Counted from the first letter of the stretch, positions 1 through 10,756 are shown. The stretch is DNA of 64,000 bases from Vibrio maritimus (GCF_021441885.1 NZ_CP090438.1:620001-684000); one strand, 5' to 3'. Notes: generated by a model not told the origin, from the sequence alone. Made by a program: numbers and translations.

Positions 1-447
1 GGAATCCCATTCGTTCGCGCAGCCGTTGGTGACCGCTATGTCATGGAACAATTGCTTGAGCGTGACTGGCGTATCGGTGCAGAAAACTCAGGTCACGTTA
101 TCCTGCTTGATAAAGTCACGACGGGTGATGCTATCGTGGCTGCGCTGCAAGTGCTTGCTTCTGTGATTGGTGCGAAGATGTCGCTCAATGAACTCGCAAG
201 TGGCATGACGCTATACCCACAAGTGCTGATTAACGTGCGTTTCAGTGGCGATGCAAACCCGCTAGAAGCAGAAGCTGTAAAACAGGCGGTAGCGAAAGCG
301 GAAGCGGATCTTGGCGATAAAGGTCGTGTCCTACTTCGCAAATCGGGCACAGAGCCACTGCTGCGTGTCATGGTTGAAGGCGAGGATGACGCGCTAGTGA
401 ATCAGTCAGCACAGTACATTGCTGATATCGTAAAAGAAAACTGCTAA
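1..447 (+). CDS. glmM: Phosphoglucosamine mutase, C-terminal part (partial)
   Basis: The 5' end is cut off by the window edge; the reading frame is open from base 1. GlmM converts glucosamine-6-phosphate to glucosamine-1-phosphate in the cytoplasm, feeding UDP-GlcNAc for peptidoglycan and LPS. The visible part carries the sugar-binding stretch (GAENSGH) and the C-terminal phosphate-binding loop ([15 protein letters not shown]), both diagnostic of the phosphohexomutase family. secG follows, the same order as in E. coli. A strong terminator lies 20 bases after the stop. Family call is secure; only about the last third of the protein is seen. Confidence 0.96.
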   Translation, partial: GIPFVRAAVGDRYVMEQLLERDWRIGAENSGHVILLDKVTTGDAIVAALQVLASVIGAKMSLNELASGMTLYPQVLINVRFSGDANPLEAEAVKQAVAKAEADLGDKGRVLLRKSGTEPLLRVMVEGEDDALVNQSAQYIADIVKENC

Positions 448-466
448 ATAGAGACTATTTAGCATG

Positions 467-507
467 AGCAAGAACCAAATTAGTTCTTTTGGTTCTTGCT
501 TATTTTT
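467..507 (+). terminator. Rho-independent terminator after glmM
   Basis: A perfect 13-bp stem (467-479 with 488-500), an 8-base loop and a T-rich tail. It ends the glmM transcript and separates it from secG. Confidence 0.9.
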
Positions 508-726
508 TATATGATTACTCGCTTATTCTTATCGGTAATTGTTCTTTTGCCCTTTTTTTGAGCGTTCGGTTGCTCGGCGAAAGATTTTTGTCATTTTTCT
601 CTTGTCAGTCAGTGCGGCATTCGCTAGTATTGCCACCGCCTTCGCTTAGGAGGTCATAGCCAGGTTTTCAGTGCGTACAGCAAGGAAAGCGGCGCTGGCT
701 CAACAATTAGGAACATAGGTGGACAC
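508..726. other. Intergenic region before secG
   Basis: About 220 bases without a convincing coding frame. It should hold the secG promoter and leader, but I could not pick out a clear -35/-10 pair. A short GAGC/GCTC hairpin occurs near 560-575. The bases before secG contain AGGTGG as a likely ribosome binding site. Confidence 0.4.
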
Positions 727-1062
727 ATGATTCAAGTTCTACTTGTGATTTACCTGTTGGCTGCGCTTGGTGTTATTGGCCTAGTGTTGATTCAACAAGG
801 TAAAGGCGCAGATATGGGAGCCTCATTCGGTGCTGGCGCTTCAAACACAGTGTTTGGTGCTAGTGGCTCAGGAAATTTCCTAACCCGAATGACTGCAATT
901 TTTGCAATCGTATTTTTTGTTATCAGCTTAGTACTTGGCAACATGTACACTCACAAAGGTGAGTCTCAATGGGTTGACCCTACTCAAGGTCAAGTGATTG
1001 AGCAAGCAGCTGATGCAGCGAGTGATGTTCCAGCTGAAAACAGCGACGAGATCCCTCAATAA
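727..1062 (+). CDS. secG: Preprotein translocase subunit SecG
   Basis: A 111-residue inner-membrane protein, the small accessory subunit of the SecYEG channel that eases SecA-driven export. Two hydrophobic segments (about residues 3-22 and 55-72) flank the family-typical Gly/Ser-rich cytoplasmic loop with the QQGKGADMGASFGAG pattern. The C-terminus is acidic and polar. Length matches the family (about 110). The ATG at 727 follows AGGTGGACAC. It sits directly before tRNA-Leu(GAG), as in E. coli, so the tRNA may be partly co-transcribed with it. Confidence 0.97.
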   Translation: MIQVLLVIYLLAALGVIGLVLIQQGKGADMGASFGAGASNTVFGASGSGNFLTRMTAIFAIVFFVISLVLGNMYTHKGESQWVDPTQGQVIEQAADAASDVPAENSDEIPQ

Positions 1063-1096
1063 GTTGATTGATTCTAACGAATCGAAAAGCTTAGAT

Positions 1097-1180
1097 GCCG
1101 AGATGGTGAAATTGGTAGACACGCTAGCATGAGGTGCTAGTGCCTTTGGTGTGAGGGTTCGAGTCCCTCTCTCGGCACCA
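1097..1180 (+). tRNA. leuU: tRNA-Leu (anticodon GAG)
   Basis: An 84-base tRNA with a 7-bp acceptor stem (GCCGAGA/TCTCGGC), a long class II variable arm, the T-loop GTTCGAG and an encoded CCA end. The anticodon loop ATGAGGT gives GAG, reading CUC/CUU leucine codons. The secG-leuU order is shared with E. coli. Confidence 0.97.
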
Positions 1181-1192
1181 TTATTTATAAAC

Positions 1193-1220
1193 TTGTAATA
1201 CAGGTGGTTGAGCGTATAAT
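1193..1220 (+). promoter_or_regulatory. Sigma-70 promoter of tRNA-fMet/rimP-nusA-infB operon
   Basis: TTGTAA (1193-1198), a 16-base spacer and a consensus TATAAT (1215-1220), followed by a GC-rich stretch before the tRNA, as in stringently controlled stable-RNA promoters. Read by eye. Confidence 0.7.
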
Positions 1221-1235
1221 GCTCAGCACGTCGGA

Positions 1236-1312
<77 letters not shown>

Positions 1313-1432
1313 ATACTTTCTAAGTGTTGATGGATTGCAAGTTTAGCAGTGTGAAAAAATCACTGCACATCGAGGAAACACCAACTATCTTTTTAGGGTG
1401 TTATTTTTTCTCGATGATCAGGGTCCAGCAAC

Positions 1433-1464
1433 AAAAAACCCCGACTATCGGGGTTTTTTGTTAT
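1433..1464 (+). terminator. Terminator between tRNA-fMet and rimP
   Basis: A perfect 12-bp stem (1433-1444 with 1448-1459), a CTA loop and a TTTTTT run. The following translation genes seem to depend on read-through, or on an unrecognised promoter, as in the attenuated E. coli metY-nusA operon. Confidence 0.88.
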
Positions 1465-1511
1465 TTGCGCTTTTTAAAAGGCTGCAAATACAAGTGCTTG
1501 GAATTTAAATT

Positions 1512-1531
1512 GGGCTATATGCCCTTTTTTT
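1512..1531 (+). terminator. Second, short terminator-like hairpin in the rimP leader
   Basis: GGGC-TATAT-GCCC followed by seven T, ending only a few bases before the rimP ribosome binding site (GGAG, 1538-1541). The stem is only 4 bp, so termination would be partial. It may act as an attenuator. Confidence 0.5.
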
Positions 1532-1548
1532 GTTTCTGGAGTGGTTAA

Positions 1549-2004
1549 ATGACTGGTTTAGAAAGACAACTTACAGAATTGCTCGAAGCGCCTGTTGAGG
1601 CAATCGGCTACGAGCTTGTTGGTTTAGAGTTCATCCGTGCAGGTGAGCATTCTACCCTTCGAATCTATATCGACCATGAAGATGGTATTACTGTTGATGC
1701 TTGCGCAGAAGTAAGTCATCAAGTAAGTGCAGTAATGGATGTCGAAGACCCAATTACGGTGGCTTATAACCTAGAGGTGTCTTCACCAGGCCTAGAAAGA
1801 CCACTTTTCAAAGCAGCACATTACCAACAATTTATTGGTCACGAGGTCAGCATCGTTCTAAAAATGGCTGTCGGAAACCGTCGCAAATGGAAAGGTGTCA
1901 TCCAATCTATTGAAGGCGAGACAGTGACCATCCTTGCTGATGGTAACGAAGAAGAAATGGCGCTAAGCAACATTTCAAAAGCTAACCTTATCCCTAAATT
2001 TTAG
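1549..2004 (+). CDS. rimP: Ribosome maturation factor RimP
   Basis: A 151-residue cytoplasmic factor needed for maturation of the 30S subunit. The N-terminal domain (about 1-85) contains the LRIYID and [14 protein letters not shown] signatures; an SH3-like C-terminal domain follows (about 90-150, with RRKWKG and [12 protein letters not shown]). The ATG at 1549 has GGAG eight bases upstream. nusA begins 33 bases after its stop, in the usual rimP-nusA-infB order. Confidence 0.98.
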   Translation: MTGLERQLTELLEAPVEAIGYELVGLEFIRAGEHSTLRIYIDHEDGITVDACAEVSHQVSAVMDVEDPITVAYNLEVSSPGLERPLFKAAHYQQFIGHEVSIVLKMAVGNRRKWKGVIQSIEGETVTILADGNEEEMALSNISKANLIPKF

Positions 2005-2037
2005 GTCCCTAATAATAAAAGCTTAGAGGCTAGATAA

Positions 2038-3525
2038 ATGAGTAAAGAAATTTTAGCGGTAGTAGAAGCAGTTTCTAACGAGAAAGCTGTTCCTCGTGAG
2101 CGTATCTTTGAAGCGCTAGAGATTGCACTGGCGACCTCTACAAAGAAAAAACACGAAATGGAAATTGAAGTTCGTGTTGCTATTGACCGCAAAACTGGCG
2201 AATTTGAAACTTTCCGTCGCTGGATGGCAGTAGAAGAAGTTGAATTCCCAACGAAAGAAATTTCTATCGAAGCTGCGCAGTACGACGATGAATCTGTTGA
2301 ACTAGGCGACTTCGTAGAAGAAGAAATCGAGTCAGTAACGTTTGACCGCATCACGACGCAAACAGCGAAGCAAGTTATCGTACAGAAAGTACGTGAAGCC
2401 GAACGCGCGCAAATCGTTGAGCAGTTTATCGACAACGAAGGCGACCTAGTGACTGGTGTGGTTAAGAAAGTTAACCGTGACACTATCATTCTAGACCTTG
2501 GTAACAACGCTGAAGCCGTGATCCTACGCGATGACCAGCTTCCACGTGAAAACTTCCGTCCAGGTGACCGTGTACGTGGTCTTCTGTACAAAGTGGCTCC
2601 TGAAGCTCGCGGTTTCCAGCTATTCATTACTCGTTCTAAGCCAGAAATGCTTGCTGAGCTGTTCCGTGTAGAAGTGCCAGAGATTGCTGAAGAGCTAATC
2701 GAACTGAAAGGCGCAGCGCGTGATCCAGGTTCTCGTGCGAAGATCGCTGTGAAAACAAACGACAAGCGTATCGACCCTGTGGGTGCGTGTGTTGGTATGC
2801 GTGGTGCACGTGTACAAGCGGTTTCTGGTGAGCTTGGCGGTGAGCGTATCGATATCGTTCTTTGGGACGATAACCCAGCTCAGTTTGTTATCAACGCAAT
2901 GGCGCCAGCAGACGTTGCTTCTATCATCGTTGATGAAGATGCGCACGCAATGGACATCGCAGTTGAAGCAGATAACCTAGCGCAAGCTATCGGTCGTAGC
3001 GGTCAAAACGTACGTCTAGCATCTCAACTTACAGGTTGGGAACTGAACGTAATGACAGTTGCAGACCTTCAGAAGAAACACCAAGAAGAAGCATCAGCTT
3101 CTATCGAAAACTTTATGAAGCACCTAGACATCGAGCAAGACTTCGCGGAAATGCTTGTTGAGGAAGGCTTCTCAACTCTAGAAGAAGTGGCATACGTGCC
3201 AGTTAACGAGCTTCTAGAAATCGACGGCTTAAACGAAGAGCTTGTAGAAGAGCTCCGTAGCCGTGCAAAAGATGCCCTAACGACACTTGCTCTTGCTCAG
3301 GAAGAGTCATTCGAAGGTGTTGAGCCAGCTGAAGACCTACTAGGACTAGAAGGTCTAGAGCGTGAAATGGCATTTAAACTGGCTGCAAAAGGTGTAGCTA
3401 CTCTTGAAGACCTTGCAGATCAAGGTGTCGATGAGCTAGAGGGCATTGAAGGGCTAACAGAAGAGCGCGCAGGTGAGCTAATCATGGCTGCACGTAACAT
3501 CTGTTGGTTCGGCGACGAAGAATAA
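2038..3525 (+). CDS. nusA: Transcription termination/antitermination factor NusA
   Basis: A 495-residue RNA-polymerase-bound factor that modulates pausing, intrinsic termination and antitermination. Domains in order: N-terminal polymerase-binding domain (1-130), S1 domain (about 137-200), two KH domains (about 230-345, with the VGMRGARV and IGRSGQNV GxxG loops), and two C-terminal acidic repeats (about 365-425 and 440-490) typical of gammaproteobacterial NusA. Full family length, in the rimP-nusA-infB operon. In E. coli NusA affects read-through of its own operon leader; the hairpins at 1433 and 1512 would suit that. Confidence 0.98.
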   Translation: MSKEILAVVEAVSNEKAVPRERIFEALEIALATSTKKKHEMEIEVRVAIDRKTGEFETFRRWMAVEEVEFPTKEISIEAAQYDDESVELGDFVEEEIESVTFDRITTQTAKQVIVQKVREAERAQIVEQFIDNEGDLVTGVVKKVNRDTIILDLGNNAEAVILRDDQLPRENFRPGDRVRGLLYKVAPEARGFQLFITRSKPEMLAELFRVEVPEIAEELIELKGAARDPGSRAKIAVKTNDKRIDPVGACVGMRGARVQAVSGELGGERIDIVLWDDNPAQFVINAMAPADVASIIVDEDAHAMDIAVEADNLAQAIGRSGQNVRLASQLTGWELNVMTVADLQKKHQEEASASIENFMKHLDIEQDFAEMLVEEGFSTLEEVAYVPVNELLEIDGLNEELVEELRSRAKDALTTLALAQEESFEGVEPAEDLLGLEGLEREMAFKLAAKGVATLEDLADQGVDELEGIEGLTEERAGELIMAARNICWFGDEE

Positions 3526-3547
3526 TAATCAGCAAGGAGGTAGTTGC

Positions 3548-6247
3548 ATGACAAAACTTACGGTTAAAGCACTTAGCGAAGAGATTGGTACGCCAGTTGA
3601 ACGCCTAATTGAACAACTTGCTGATGCTGGTCTGAAGAAATCAGAAAGCGATCAGGTGAACGATGAAGAGAAGCAAACGCTTCTCACTCACCTTAAGAAA
3701 GAACATGGTGATACATCTGGTGAGTCAGAGCCTACTCGTCTTACGCTGCAGCGTAAAACTCGTAGCACTCTGTCTGTTTCTGCCGGTGGCGGTAAGAGCA
3801 AAGATGTACAAGTAGAAGTGCGCAAGAAGCGCACTTATGTCAAGCGCAGTGCGATCGACGAGCAAGCAAAACGTGAAGCTGAGGAAGCAGCAAATCGTGA
3901 GGCGGAAGAGCGTGCCCAACGTGAAGCCGAAGAGCTAGCCAAACGTGAAGCTGCAGAGAAAGCACAGCGTGAAGCAGAAGAGAAAGCTCAGCGCGAAGCC
4001 GAAGAAAAACGTCTAGCAGAGGAAAAAGCTAAACGTGAGGCTGAGCAACCTGAAGCAGATGCTGCTAAGCGCGAAGAAGCGGAAAAGGCTAAGAAAGAAA
4101 TGAACGCAAAGAATGCTGAAGCGAAGAAAGAAGCTGACGAACTAAAACGTCGTCAAGAGGAAGAGGCGCAACGTAAGGCGGAAGCTGAAGCGGCTCGTCT
4201 AGCTGAAGAAGCTCGCAAACTAGCGGAAGAAAACGAAGCTCGTTGGACTGCTGAAGAGAAGAAACCAAAAGAAGAGGGTGACTACCACACCACCACTTCT
4301 AAATACGCTCGTGAAGCAGAAGATGCTCAAGACCGTAAAGAAGAAAAAGCACCTCGTCGTCGTAAGAAGAAGGCGAGCCCACAAGAAGACAACCGCGGCG
4401 GTCGTGGCGGTCGTAACCAACGTGGTAAGAAAGGCAAACTGGCTAAGCCTACGTCTATGCAGCACGGCTTCGATAAGACAGCTCAGGTTGCTAAGCAAGA
4501 TGTTGTTATCGGCGAAACCGTTGTTGTTTCTGAGCTAGCAAGCAAGATGTCTGTTAAAGCAACAGAAGTTATCAAGGTGATGATGAAGATGGGCGCAATG
4601 GCGACTATCAACCAAGTTATCGACCAAGAAACTGCACAGCTTGTTGCTGAAGAAATGGGCCACAAAGTTGTTCTACGCAAAGAGAACGAACTCGAAGAAG
4701 CAGTACTGTCTGACCGTGATGAAACATCAGAAGCAGTTTCTCGTGCTCCTGTTGTAACTATCATGGGTCACGTTGACCACGGTAAGACATCGACACTTGA
4801 CTACATCCGTCGTACTCACGTTGCTTCAGGCGAAGCGGGTGGTATTACCCAGCACATTGGTGCATACCACGTAGAAACTGAAAACGGCATGATTACTTTC
4901 CTTGATACTCCTGGACACGCGGCGTTTACCGCAATGCGTGCTCGTGGTGCTCAAGCGACAGATATCGTTGTTCTAGTTGTAGCTGCAGACGATGGTGTAA
5001 TGCCACAAACAATCGAAGCGATCCAACACGCGAAAGCGGCGGGTGTTCCGCTGATTGTTGCAGTGAACAAGATCGATAAAGAAGACGCGAACCCAGACAA
5101 CGTTAAGAACGAGCTGGCGCAGTACGACGTTATCCCTGAAGAGTGGGGCGGTGAGAACATGTTCGTTCACATCTCTGCGAAACAAGGTACTAACATCGAT
5201 GGTCTTCTAGAAGCTATCCTACTTCAATCAGAAGTACTTGAGCTAACAGCAGTTGCTGACGGCATGGCATCTGGTGTGGTTGTTGAATCATTCCTAGATA
5301 AAGGCCGTGGTCCAGTTGCAACAGTTCTAGTTCAATCTGGTACGCTACGTAAAGGCGACATCGTACTTTGTGGTCAAGAATACGGCCGTGTACGTGCGAT
5401 GCGTGACGAGCTAGGTAAAGAAGTGACTGAAGCTGGTCCATCTATCCCAGTTGAGATCCTTGGCCTATCTGGTGTTCCATCATCAGGTGACGAAGCAACA
5501 GTTGTACGTGATGAGCGTAAAGCACGTGAAGTAGCGAACTACCGTCAAGGTAAATTCCGTGAAGTTAAGCTAGCACGTCAGCAAAAAGCGAAACTAGAGA
5601 ACATGTTCTCTAACATGGCTGCTGGTGATGTTGCTGAACTAAACGTAGTACTAAAAGCGGACGTACAGGGTTCTGTAGAAGCAATCTCTGACTCTCTACT
5701 GAAACTGTCTACTGATGAAGTTAAAGTGAACATTGTTGGTTCTGGTGTTGGTGGTATTACAGAAACTGATGCAGTACTAGCAGCAGCTTCTAACGCTATC
5801 ATCCTAGGTTTTAACGTACGTGCTGATGCATCTGCTCGCCGTGCTGTTGAAACTGAAAACCTAGACCTACGTTACTACTCAATCATCTACCAGTTGATTG
5901 ACGAAGTGAAACAAGCAATGGGCGGTATGCTTGCTCCTGAATTCAAGCAAGAAATCATCGGCCTTGCAGAAGTACGTGACGTATTTAAGTCTCCAAAACT
6001 TGGTGCAATCGCGGGTTGTATGGTGACAGAAGGTACTATCAAGCGTAACAACCCTATCCGCGTACTGCGTGATAACGTTGTAATCTACGAAGGTGAGCTA
6101 GAATCTCTACGCCGCTTCAAAGATGACGTTCAAGAAGTTAAGAACGGTTACGAGTGTGGTATCGGCGTTAAGAACTACAACGATGTTCGCGTTGGCGACC
6201 AAATCGAAGTATTCGAAATCGTTGAAATCAAACGTACTCTAGACTAA
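3548..6247 (+). CDS. infB: Translation initiation factor IF-2
   Basis: An 899-residue GTPase that brings fMet-tRNA to the 30S P site. A small N-terminal IF2N fold (1-55) is followed by a long charged linker (about 100-240) built of REAEE-type repeats, then an Arg/Gly/Lys-rich stretch. The GTPase core shows G1 GHVDHGKTS (from residue 407), [12 protein letters not shown] and SAK, followed by domains II-IV. A very strong ribosome binding site (AAGGAGG, 3534-3540) precedes the ATG. Internal starts giving shorter forms, as in E. coli, are possible (Met codons in the linker) but cannot be fixed by reading. Confidence 0.98.
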   Translation: MTKLTVKALSEEIGTPVERLIEQLADAGLKKSESDQVNDEEKQTLLTHLKKEHGDTSGESEPTRLTLQRKTRSTLSVSAGGGKSKDVQVEVRKKRTYVKRSAIDEQAKREAEEAANREAEERAQREAEELAKREAAEKAQREAEEKAQREAEEKRLAEEKAKREAEQPEADAAKREEAEKAKKEMNAKNAEAKKEADELKRRQEEEAQRKAEAEAARLAEEARKLAEENEARWTAEEKKPKEEGDYHTTTSKYAREAEDAQDRKEEKAPRRRKKKASPQEDNRGGRGGRNQRGKKGKLAKPTSMQHGFDKTAQVAKQDVVIGETVVVSELASKMSVKATEVIKVMMKMGAMATINQVIDQETAQLVAEEMGHKVVLRKENELEEAVLSDRDETSEAVSRAPVVTIMGHVDHGKTSTLDYIRRTHVASGEAGGITQHIGAYHVETENGMITFLDTPGHAAFTAMRARGAQATDIVVLVVAADDGVMPQTIEAIQHAKAAGVPLIVAVNKIDKEDANPDNVKNELAQYDVIPEEWGGENMFVHISAKQGTNIDGLLEAILLQSEVLELTAVADGMASGVVVESFLDKGRGPVATVLVQSGTLRKGDIVLCGQEYGRVRAMRDELGKEVTEAGPSIPVEILGLSGVPSSGDEATVVRDERKAREVANYRQGKFREVKLARQQKAKLENMFSNMAAGDVAELNVVLKADVQGSVEAISDSLLKLSTDEVKVNIVGSGVGGITETDAVLAAASNAIILGFNVRADASARRAVETENLDLRYYSIIYQLIDEVKQAMGGMLAPEFKQEIIGLAEVRDVFKSPKLGAIAGCMVTEGTIKRNNPIRVLRDNVVIYEGELESLRRFKDDVQEVKNGYECGIGVKNYNDVRVGDQIEVFEIVEIKRTLD

Positions 6248-6303
6248 TTGACAAAATCGCTACTCGGTTTTTAACTTGAGTATTGATGGTTGTTGAATAC
6301 GCC

Positions 6304-6333
6304 ATGGGGGGCTGGTATTTACCATCCCCCCAT
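6304..6333 (+). other. Stable hairpin in the infB-rbfA junction
   Basis: ATGGGGGG (6304-6311) pairs with CCCCCCAT (6326-6333). After one mismatch TGGT/ACCA continues the stem, closing a 4-base loop. It lies about 20 bases before the rbfA start. The tail TCTTTCT is weak for a terminator, so it may attenuate transcription, guide processing or tune rbfA translation. Confidence 0.7.
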
Positions 6334-6355
6334 TCTTTCTATAGTGAGAAAAGAA

Positions 6356-6772
6356 ATGTCAAAAGAATTTAGCCGCACACAACGTGTTGCGCAGCAACTA
6401 CAAAAAGAGCTTGCTCTTATCCTTCAACGCGAAGTTCGCGATTCTCGCCTAGGTATGGTGACGATTTCAGACGTAGAAGTATCTCGTGACTTAGCATACG
6501 CAAAAGTATTCGTCACTTTCCTATGTGTGGGCGAGCAAACGCCTGAATCTAGCCTAGCAGCACTTCGTGAGCACGAAGCTCATATTCGTATGATGCTAGG
6601 TAAGCGCATTCGCCTACGTCTAACGCCAGAAGTACGTTTCCACTACGACAACACGCTTGTCGAGGGTATGCGTATGTCTAACCTAGTGAGCGAAGTGGTT
6701 AGCGAAGACAAGCGTAAGCAAGATGAAGCTGGTCGTAGCGAAGAAAACGGCGCTGAGGGAGAAGAGCAGTAA
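6356..6772 (+). CDS. rbfA: 30S ribosome-binding factor RbfA
   Basis: A 138-residue KH-like protein that helps process the 16S rRNA 5' end and supports cold-shock adaptation. The start is the ATG at 6356 ([16 protein letters not shown]), the family N-terminus, with GTGAG upstream; the longer frame from 6290 would translate the hairpin and is unlikely. The C-terminal 20 residues are acidic and presumably disordered. Its stop shares one base with the truB start (TAATG), implying translational coupling. Confidence 0.97.
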   Translation: MSKEFSRTQRVAQQLQKELALILQREVRDSRLGMVTISDVEVSRDLAYAKVFVTFLCVGEQTPESSLAALREHEAHIRMMLGKRIRLRLTPEVRFHYDNTLVEGMRMSNLVSEVVSEDKRKQDEAGRSEENGAEGEEQ

Positions 6773-7725
6773 TGGCTAGACGTCGCAAGGGACGTCCAGT
6801 CAACGGCGTTATCCTTCTAGATAAACCTACCGGTATCTCATCGAATGATGCTCTGCAAAAAGTAAAGCGTATCTACTTTGCTGAAAAAGCGGGGCACACG
6901 GGTGCTCTTGACCCACTAGCAACTGGCATGCTGCCAATTTGCTTGGGCGAAGCCACCAAGTTTTCGCAATTCCTATTAGATTCAGACAAGCGCTACCGCG
7001 TGATCGCTAAACTTGGTGAGCGCACCAATACCTCTGACTCTGATGGCGAAGTGGTGGAAACTCGCGATATCAACGTAACTCCAGAGCTTCTTGATGAATG
7101 CATCGATAAGTTCCGTGGTGAGTCTGATCAGGTGCCCTCAATGTTCTCGGCTTTGAAATATCAAGGTAAGCCGCTTTATGAGTACGCTCGCCAAGGTATC
7201 GAAGTGCCGCGCGAAGCACGCAAGATCACCGTGTATGAAATCGTCCTACATCGCTTTGAAGGTGATGAAGTAGAGATGGAAGTACACTGCTCAAAAGGCA
7301 CGTACATCCGTACTATCGTCGATGATCTCGGTGAAATGCTAGGCTGTGGTGCGCACGTGACTATGCTGCGTCGTACGGCGGTTGCTAAGTACCCTTATGA
7401 GAACATGGTGACCCTAGAGCAGCTTAACGAGCTATTCGAGCAGGCAAAGCGTGAAGAGCTTCAGCCGCGAGAGTTGCTTGACCCACTGCTAATGCCAATG
7501 GACAGTGCAGTACAAGATCTTCAAGAAGTGAATGTATCACCTGAGCTTGGTGATTTGCTTCAGCATGGTCAGCCAGTGCAGGTTTCAGGCTTACCAATCG
7601 ATGCGCCAGTACGCATGACCATGGGTGAAGAGCGTTTATTCATCGGCGTTGGCGCGATGAATGATGATGCGAAGCTTGCACCCAAGCGACTCGTTGTTTT
7701 CCGTGAGGAAGAAAGTGCTCAATAG
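6772..7725 (+). CDS. truB: tRNA pseudouridine-55 synthase TruB
   Basis: A 317-residue enzyme that makes pseudouridine 55 in the tRNA T-loop. The family motif [15 protein letters not shown] contains the catalytic Asp47; the KGTYIRT motif and a C-terminal PUA-like domain (about 250-310) follow. The ATG overlaps the rbfA stop. The operon order rbfA-truB-rpsO is conserved. Confidence 0.98.
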   Translation: MARRRKGRPVNGVILLDKPTGISSNDALQKVKRIYFAEKAGHTGALDPLATGMLPICLGEATKFSQFLLDSDKRYRVIAKLGERTNTSDSDGEVVETRDINVTPELLDECIDKFRGESDQVPSMFSALKYQGKPLYEYARQGIEVPREARKITVYEIVLHRFEGDEVEMEVHCSKGTYIRTIVDDLGEMLGCGAHVTMLRRTAVAKYPYENMVTLEQLNELFEQAKREELQPRELLDPLLMPMDSAVQDLQEVNVSPELGDLLQHGQPVQVSGLPIDAPVRMTMGEERLFIGVGAMNDDAKLAPKRLVVFREEESAQ

Positions 7726-7740
7726 AGCAACGAATACTCC

Positions 7741-7769
7741 TTGCTCTAGCTAGAATTATTCCCTATAAT
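7741..7769 (+). promoter_or_regulatory. Sigma-70 promoter of rpsO
   Basis: TTGCTC (7741-7746), a 17-base spacer and TATAAT (7764-7769), about 75 bases before the rpsO start, followed by a GC-rich discriminator. E. coli rpsO also has its own promoter here. Confidence 0.75.
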
Positions 7770-7843
7770 TCGCGCTTCGCGTAGCGGCTGAATCAGAGAT
7801 TGGCTGCTACAACTTTTAAACTTACTCTTATTAGGAGAGAATT

Positions 7844-8113
7844 ATGTCTCTGAATGCAGAAACTAAAGCAGCAATCGTTGCAGAATACGCACAAGGCGAA
7901 GGCGACACTGGTTCACCAGAAGTTCAAGTAGCTCTACTTACAGCTTCTATCAACCACCTACAAGGTCACTTCAAAGCACACAAAGGCGATCACCACAGCC
8001 GTCGTGGTCTTCTACGTATGGTTTCTCGTCGTCGTAAGCTTCTAGATTACCTAAAAGGTAAAAACCTAGCTCGCTACCAAGACCTAATCAAACGTCTAGG
8101 CCTACGTCGCTAA
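7844..8113 (+). CDS. rpsO: 30S ribosomal protein S15
   Basis: 89 residues, full length. S15 binds 16S rRNA early in assembly. The signature [12 protein letters not shown] and the basic [18 protein letters not shown] region are intact. RBS AGGAGAG precedes the ATG. In E. coli S15 represses its own translation through a leader pseudoknot; an equivalent here was not resolved by eye. A terminator follows before pnp. Confidence 0.99.
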   Translation: MSLNAETKAAIVAEYAQGEGDTGSPEVQVALLTASINHLQGHFKAHKGDHHSRRGLLRMVSRRRKLLDYLKGKNLARYQDLIKRLGLRR

Positions 8114-8138
8114 TCAGCGTCTGCATAGAAAGTTTGTT

Positions 8139-8164
8139 AAAAGGGGCTATATGCCCCTTTTTTG
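8139..8164 (+). terminator. Terminator between rpsO and pnp
   Basis: AAAGGGGC (8140-8147) pairs with GCCCCTTT (8153-8160) around a TATAT loop, followed by more T. In E. coli the matching terminator is partial, so some pnp transcription may come from rpsO. Confidence 0.88.
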
Positions 8165-8449
8165 TTAGCTAAATTCTTTAGTTAATGGCAAAACTTCCAC
8201 TAAGTAGTTTATACTACGTCCCGTCTAAACAGAGTTGTCTAAAGCATATCCGTTTAGCCACAATCTGCTCAGTACATTACAGTCCATTTTGTCGACCGCA
8301 GGGTCGCGACTATTCCAAGCACATTTGCTCGCTTTTAGCGGCATAGAACTAGCTGCTTAGAGTTAAGTTTGTTTGAACTAGTCGCGATTTGTAATGCATT
8401 GAGCGCACAATCAAATGGTCTGGACTCGCTCCAGAAAAAAGGAAATACA
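8165..8449 (+). promoter_or_regulatory. pnp leader with long-range stem
   Basis: A 285-base non-coding leader. TCGCGACTA (8304-8312) is exactly complementary to TAGTCGCGA (8379-8387), and the pairing continues TTC/GAA past a bulged C, enclosing about 60 bases with smaller hairpins. In E. coli a double-stranded pnp leader is cut by RNase III and then degraded by PNPase in autoregulation; this stem is a candidate equivalent (inference). Confidence 0.55.
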
Positions 8450-10582
8450 ATGTTCGAAAAACCAGTTGTTAAGTCGTTCCAATACGGCAACCACACTGTG
8501 ACGCTAGAAACAGGCGTTATCGCACGTCAAGCTACTGCAGCTGTAATGGTAACAATGGACGATACAGCAGTATTCGTATCTGTTGTTGGTAAAAAAGAAG
8601 CGGTTGAAGGTCAAGACTTCTTCCCTCTTACAGTTAATTACCAAGAGCGTACTTACGCGGCAGGTAAAATTCCAGGTGGCTTCTTCAAGCGTGAAGGTCG
8701 TCCATCTGAAGGTGAGACACTGACAGCTCGTCTAATCGACCGTCCAATCCGTCCACTATTCCCAGATGCATTCAAAAACGAAGTTCAGGTTATTGCAACG
8801 GTTGTTTCTGTTAACCCGAACGTACAGCCAGACATCCCAACAATGATTGGTACGTCTGCAGCACTTGCTATCTCTGGTATCCCGTTCAACGGTCCTATCG
8901 GTGCAGCACGCGTTGGTCACATCGACGGTCAGCTTGTTCTTAACCCAAGCAACACTGAGCTAGAAACATCTAAGCTTGATCTTGTTGTTGCGGGTACTGA
9001 ATCTGCAGTACTAATGGTTGAATCAGAAGCTGATAACCTAACTGAAGAAGAAATGCTATCTGCAGTTGTGTTCGGTCACGACCAACAGCAAACTGTCATC
9101 ACTGCAATCAACGAGTTTGCAGCTGAAGTTGCTACTCCTGCTTGGGATTGGGTTGCTCCAGAAGAGAACACGGCTCTTAACGAGCGTATCGCAGAGCTAG
9201 CTGAAGCTAAGCTAGTTGAAGCGTACCAAATCACTGAAAAGATGGCTCGTTACGATCGAATTCACGCGATTGCCGCAGAAGTGAACGATGTTCTTCTTGC
9301 TGAAGATCCAGAAGCGAACACGAAAGAAATCCACACTATCTTCCACGATCTAGAGAAGACAGTTGTACGTCGCAGCATCATCGCGGGTAATCCACGTATC
9401 GATGGTCGTGAAAAAGACATGGTTCGTGCACTGGATGTACGCACTGGCGTTCTTCCACGTACTCACGGTTCTTCACTGTTCACTCGTGGTGAGACTCAGG
9501 CGCTAGTAACTGCGACTCTTGGTACGCAGCGTGATGCTCAAATCATCGATGAGCTAACTGGTGAGCGTAAAGATCACTTCCTACTACACTACAACTTCCC
9601 TCCATACTGTGTTGGCGAAACGGGTTTTGTAGGTTCTCCTAAGCGTCGTGAAATCGGTCACGGTAAACTGGCTAAGCGCGGTATCGCAGCAGTAATGCCT
9701 TCTGTTGAAGAATTCCCATACACAGTACGTGTTGTATCGGAAATCACTGAATCTAACGGTTCATCTTCAATGGCTTCTGTATGTGGTACGTCTCTAGCAC
9801 TTATGGATGCTGGTGTACCAATCAAGTCTTCTGTTGCGGGTATCGCAATGGGTCTTGTTAAAGAAGGCGACGACTTCGTAGTTCTTTCTGACATCCTTGG
9901 TGACGAAGACCACCTAGGTGACATGGACTTTAAAGTAGCAGGTACTAACACTGGTATCACTGCACTTCAAATGGACATCAAGATCGAAGGTATCACTAAA
10001 GAGATCATGCAAATTGCTCTTAACCAAGCGCAAGGTGCACGTAAGCACATCCTTTCTGTAATGGATGAAGCTATCTCTGGTGCTCGTGAAGAGATCTCTG
10101 AGTTCGCTCCACGTATCCACACAATGAAGATCAGCGCAGACAAGATCAAAGACGTTATCGGTAAAGGTGGCGCGGTTATCCGTCAGCTAACTGAAGAAAC
10201 TGGTACGACTATCGAGATCGAAGACGACGGTACTATCAAGATCGCGGCGACTGACGGTGACCAAGCGAAAGATGCGATCGCTCGTATCGAGGCTATCACA
10301 GCAGAAGTTGAAGTGGGTAAGATCTACACGGGTAAAGTTGCTCGTCTAGCAGACTTCGGCGCATTCGTAACGGTTCTTCCAGGTAAAGATGGTCTAGTAC
10401 ACATCTCTCAAATCGCTCAAGAGCGTGTTGAGAAAGTGACTGACTACCTGAAAGAAGGCCAAGAAGTTCAAGTTAAAGTACTTGAAATCGACCGCCAAGG
10501 CCGTGTACGTCTAAGCATGAAAGAAGCGGTAGAACAGCCAGCAGAAGCTGCGAATGAAAAAGCGGCACCTGACGCAGAATAA
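8450..10582 (+). CDS. pnp: Polyribonucleotide nucleotidyltransferase (PNPase)
   Basis: 710 residues. A phosphate-dependent 3'-5' exoribonuclease of the RNA degradosome. Two RNase PH domains (about 10-145 and 320-540) flank a helical domain; a KH domain (about 555-610, [12 protein letters not shown]) and an S1 domain (about 620-690, [21 protein letters not shown]) follow. The true start is the ATG at 8450 ([13 protein letters not shown]) after AAAAAAGGAA; the in-frame extension to 8369 would translate the leader stem. The acidic Ala/Glu tail is family-typical. Confidence 0.98.
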   Translation: MFEKPVVKSFQYGNHTVTLETGVIARQATAAVMVTMDDTAVFVSVVGKKEAVEGQDFFPLTVNYQERTYAAGKIPGGFFKREGRPSEGETLTARLIDRPIRPLFPDAFKNEVQVIATVVSVNPNVQPDIPTMIGTSAALAISGIPFNGPIGAARVGHIDGQLVLNPSNTELETSKLDLVVAGTESAVLMVESEADNLTEEEMLSAVVFGHDQQQTVITAINEFAAEVATPAWDWVAPEENTALNERIAELAEAKLVEAYQITEKMARYDRIHAIAAEVNDVLLAEDPEANTKEIHTIFHDLEKTVVRRSIIAGNPRIDGREKDMVRALDVRTGVLPRTHGSSLFTRGETQALVTATLGTQRDAQIIDELTGERKDHFLLHYNFPPYCVGETGFVGSPKRREIGHGKLAKRGIAAVMPSVEEFPYTVRVVSEITESNGSSSMASVCGTSLALMDAGVPIKSSVAGIAMGLVKEGDDFVVLSDILGDEDHLGDMDFKVAGTNTGITALQMDIKIEGITKEIMQIALNQAQGARKHILSVMDEAISGAREEISEFAPRIHTMKISADKIKDVIGKGGAVIRQLTEETGTTIEIEDDGTIKIAATDGDQAKDAIARIEAITAEVEVGKIYTGKVARLADFGAFVTVLPGKDGLVHISQIAQERVEKVTDYLKEGQEVQVKVLEIDRQGRVRLSMKEAVEQPAEAANEKAAPDAE

Positions 10583-10620
10583 TTCGCATTTCTAGACCAT
10601 TGCGTCTAAAAGCATGCTAT

Positions 10621-10648
10621 AAAGAGGGGGCAATCGCCCCCTTTTTTA
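10621..10648 (+). terminator. Terminator after pnp
   Basis: GGGGGC (10626-10631) pairs with GCCCCC (10636-10641) around AATC, then six T. Confidence 0.92.
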
Positions 10649-10756
10649 GTGCGCGAAGGAAATTACCTGCTATACCATTAAAGCAGCACGGCAAAAAAAT
10701 TTAATAAAAGCCGTCAGTTACGCTTAGCGATAGTAGGCATTAAGGAGAAGAATATA

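Noticed and set aside
1324..1548. Plus-strand ORF of 74 codons before rimP
   Set aside because: It spans two terminator hairpins, is low complexity around them, and has no family resemblance.
2001..2765. Long minus-strand ORF opposite nusA (254 codons)
   Set aside because: Ser/Arg/Thr-rich shadow created by codon bias of nusA; no ribosome binding site or recognisable domain.
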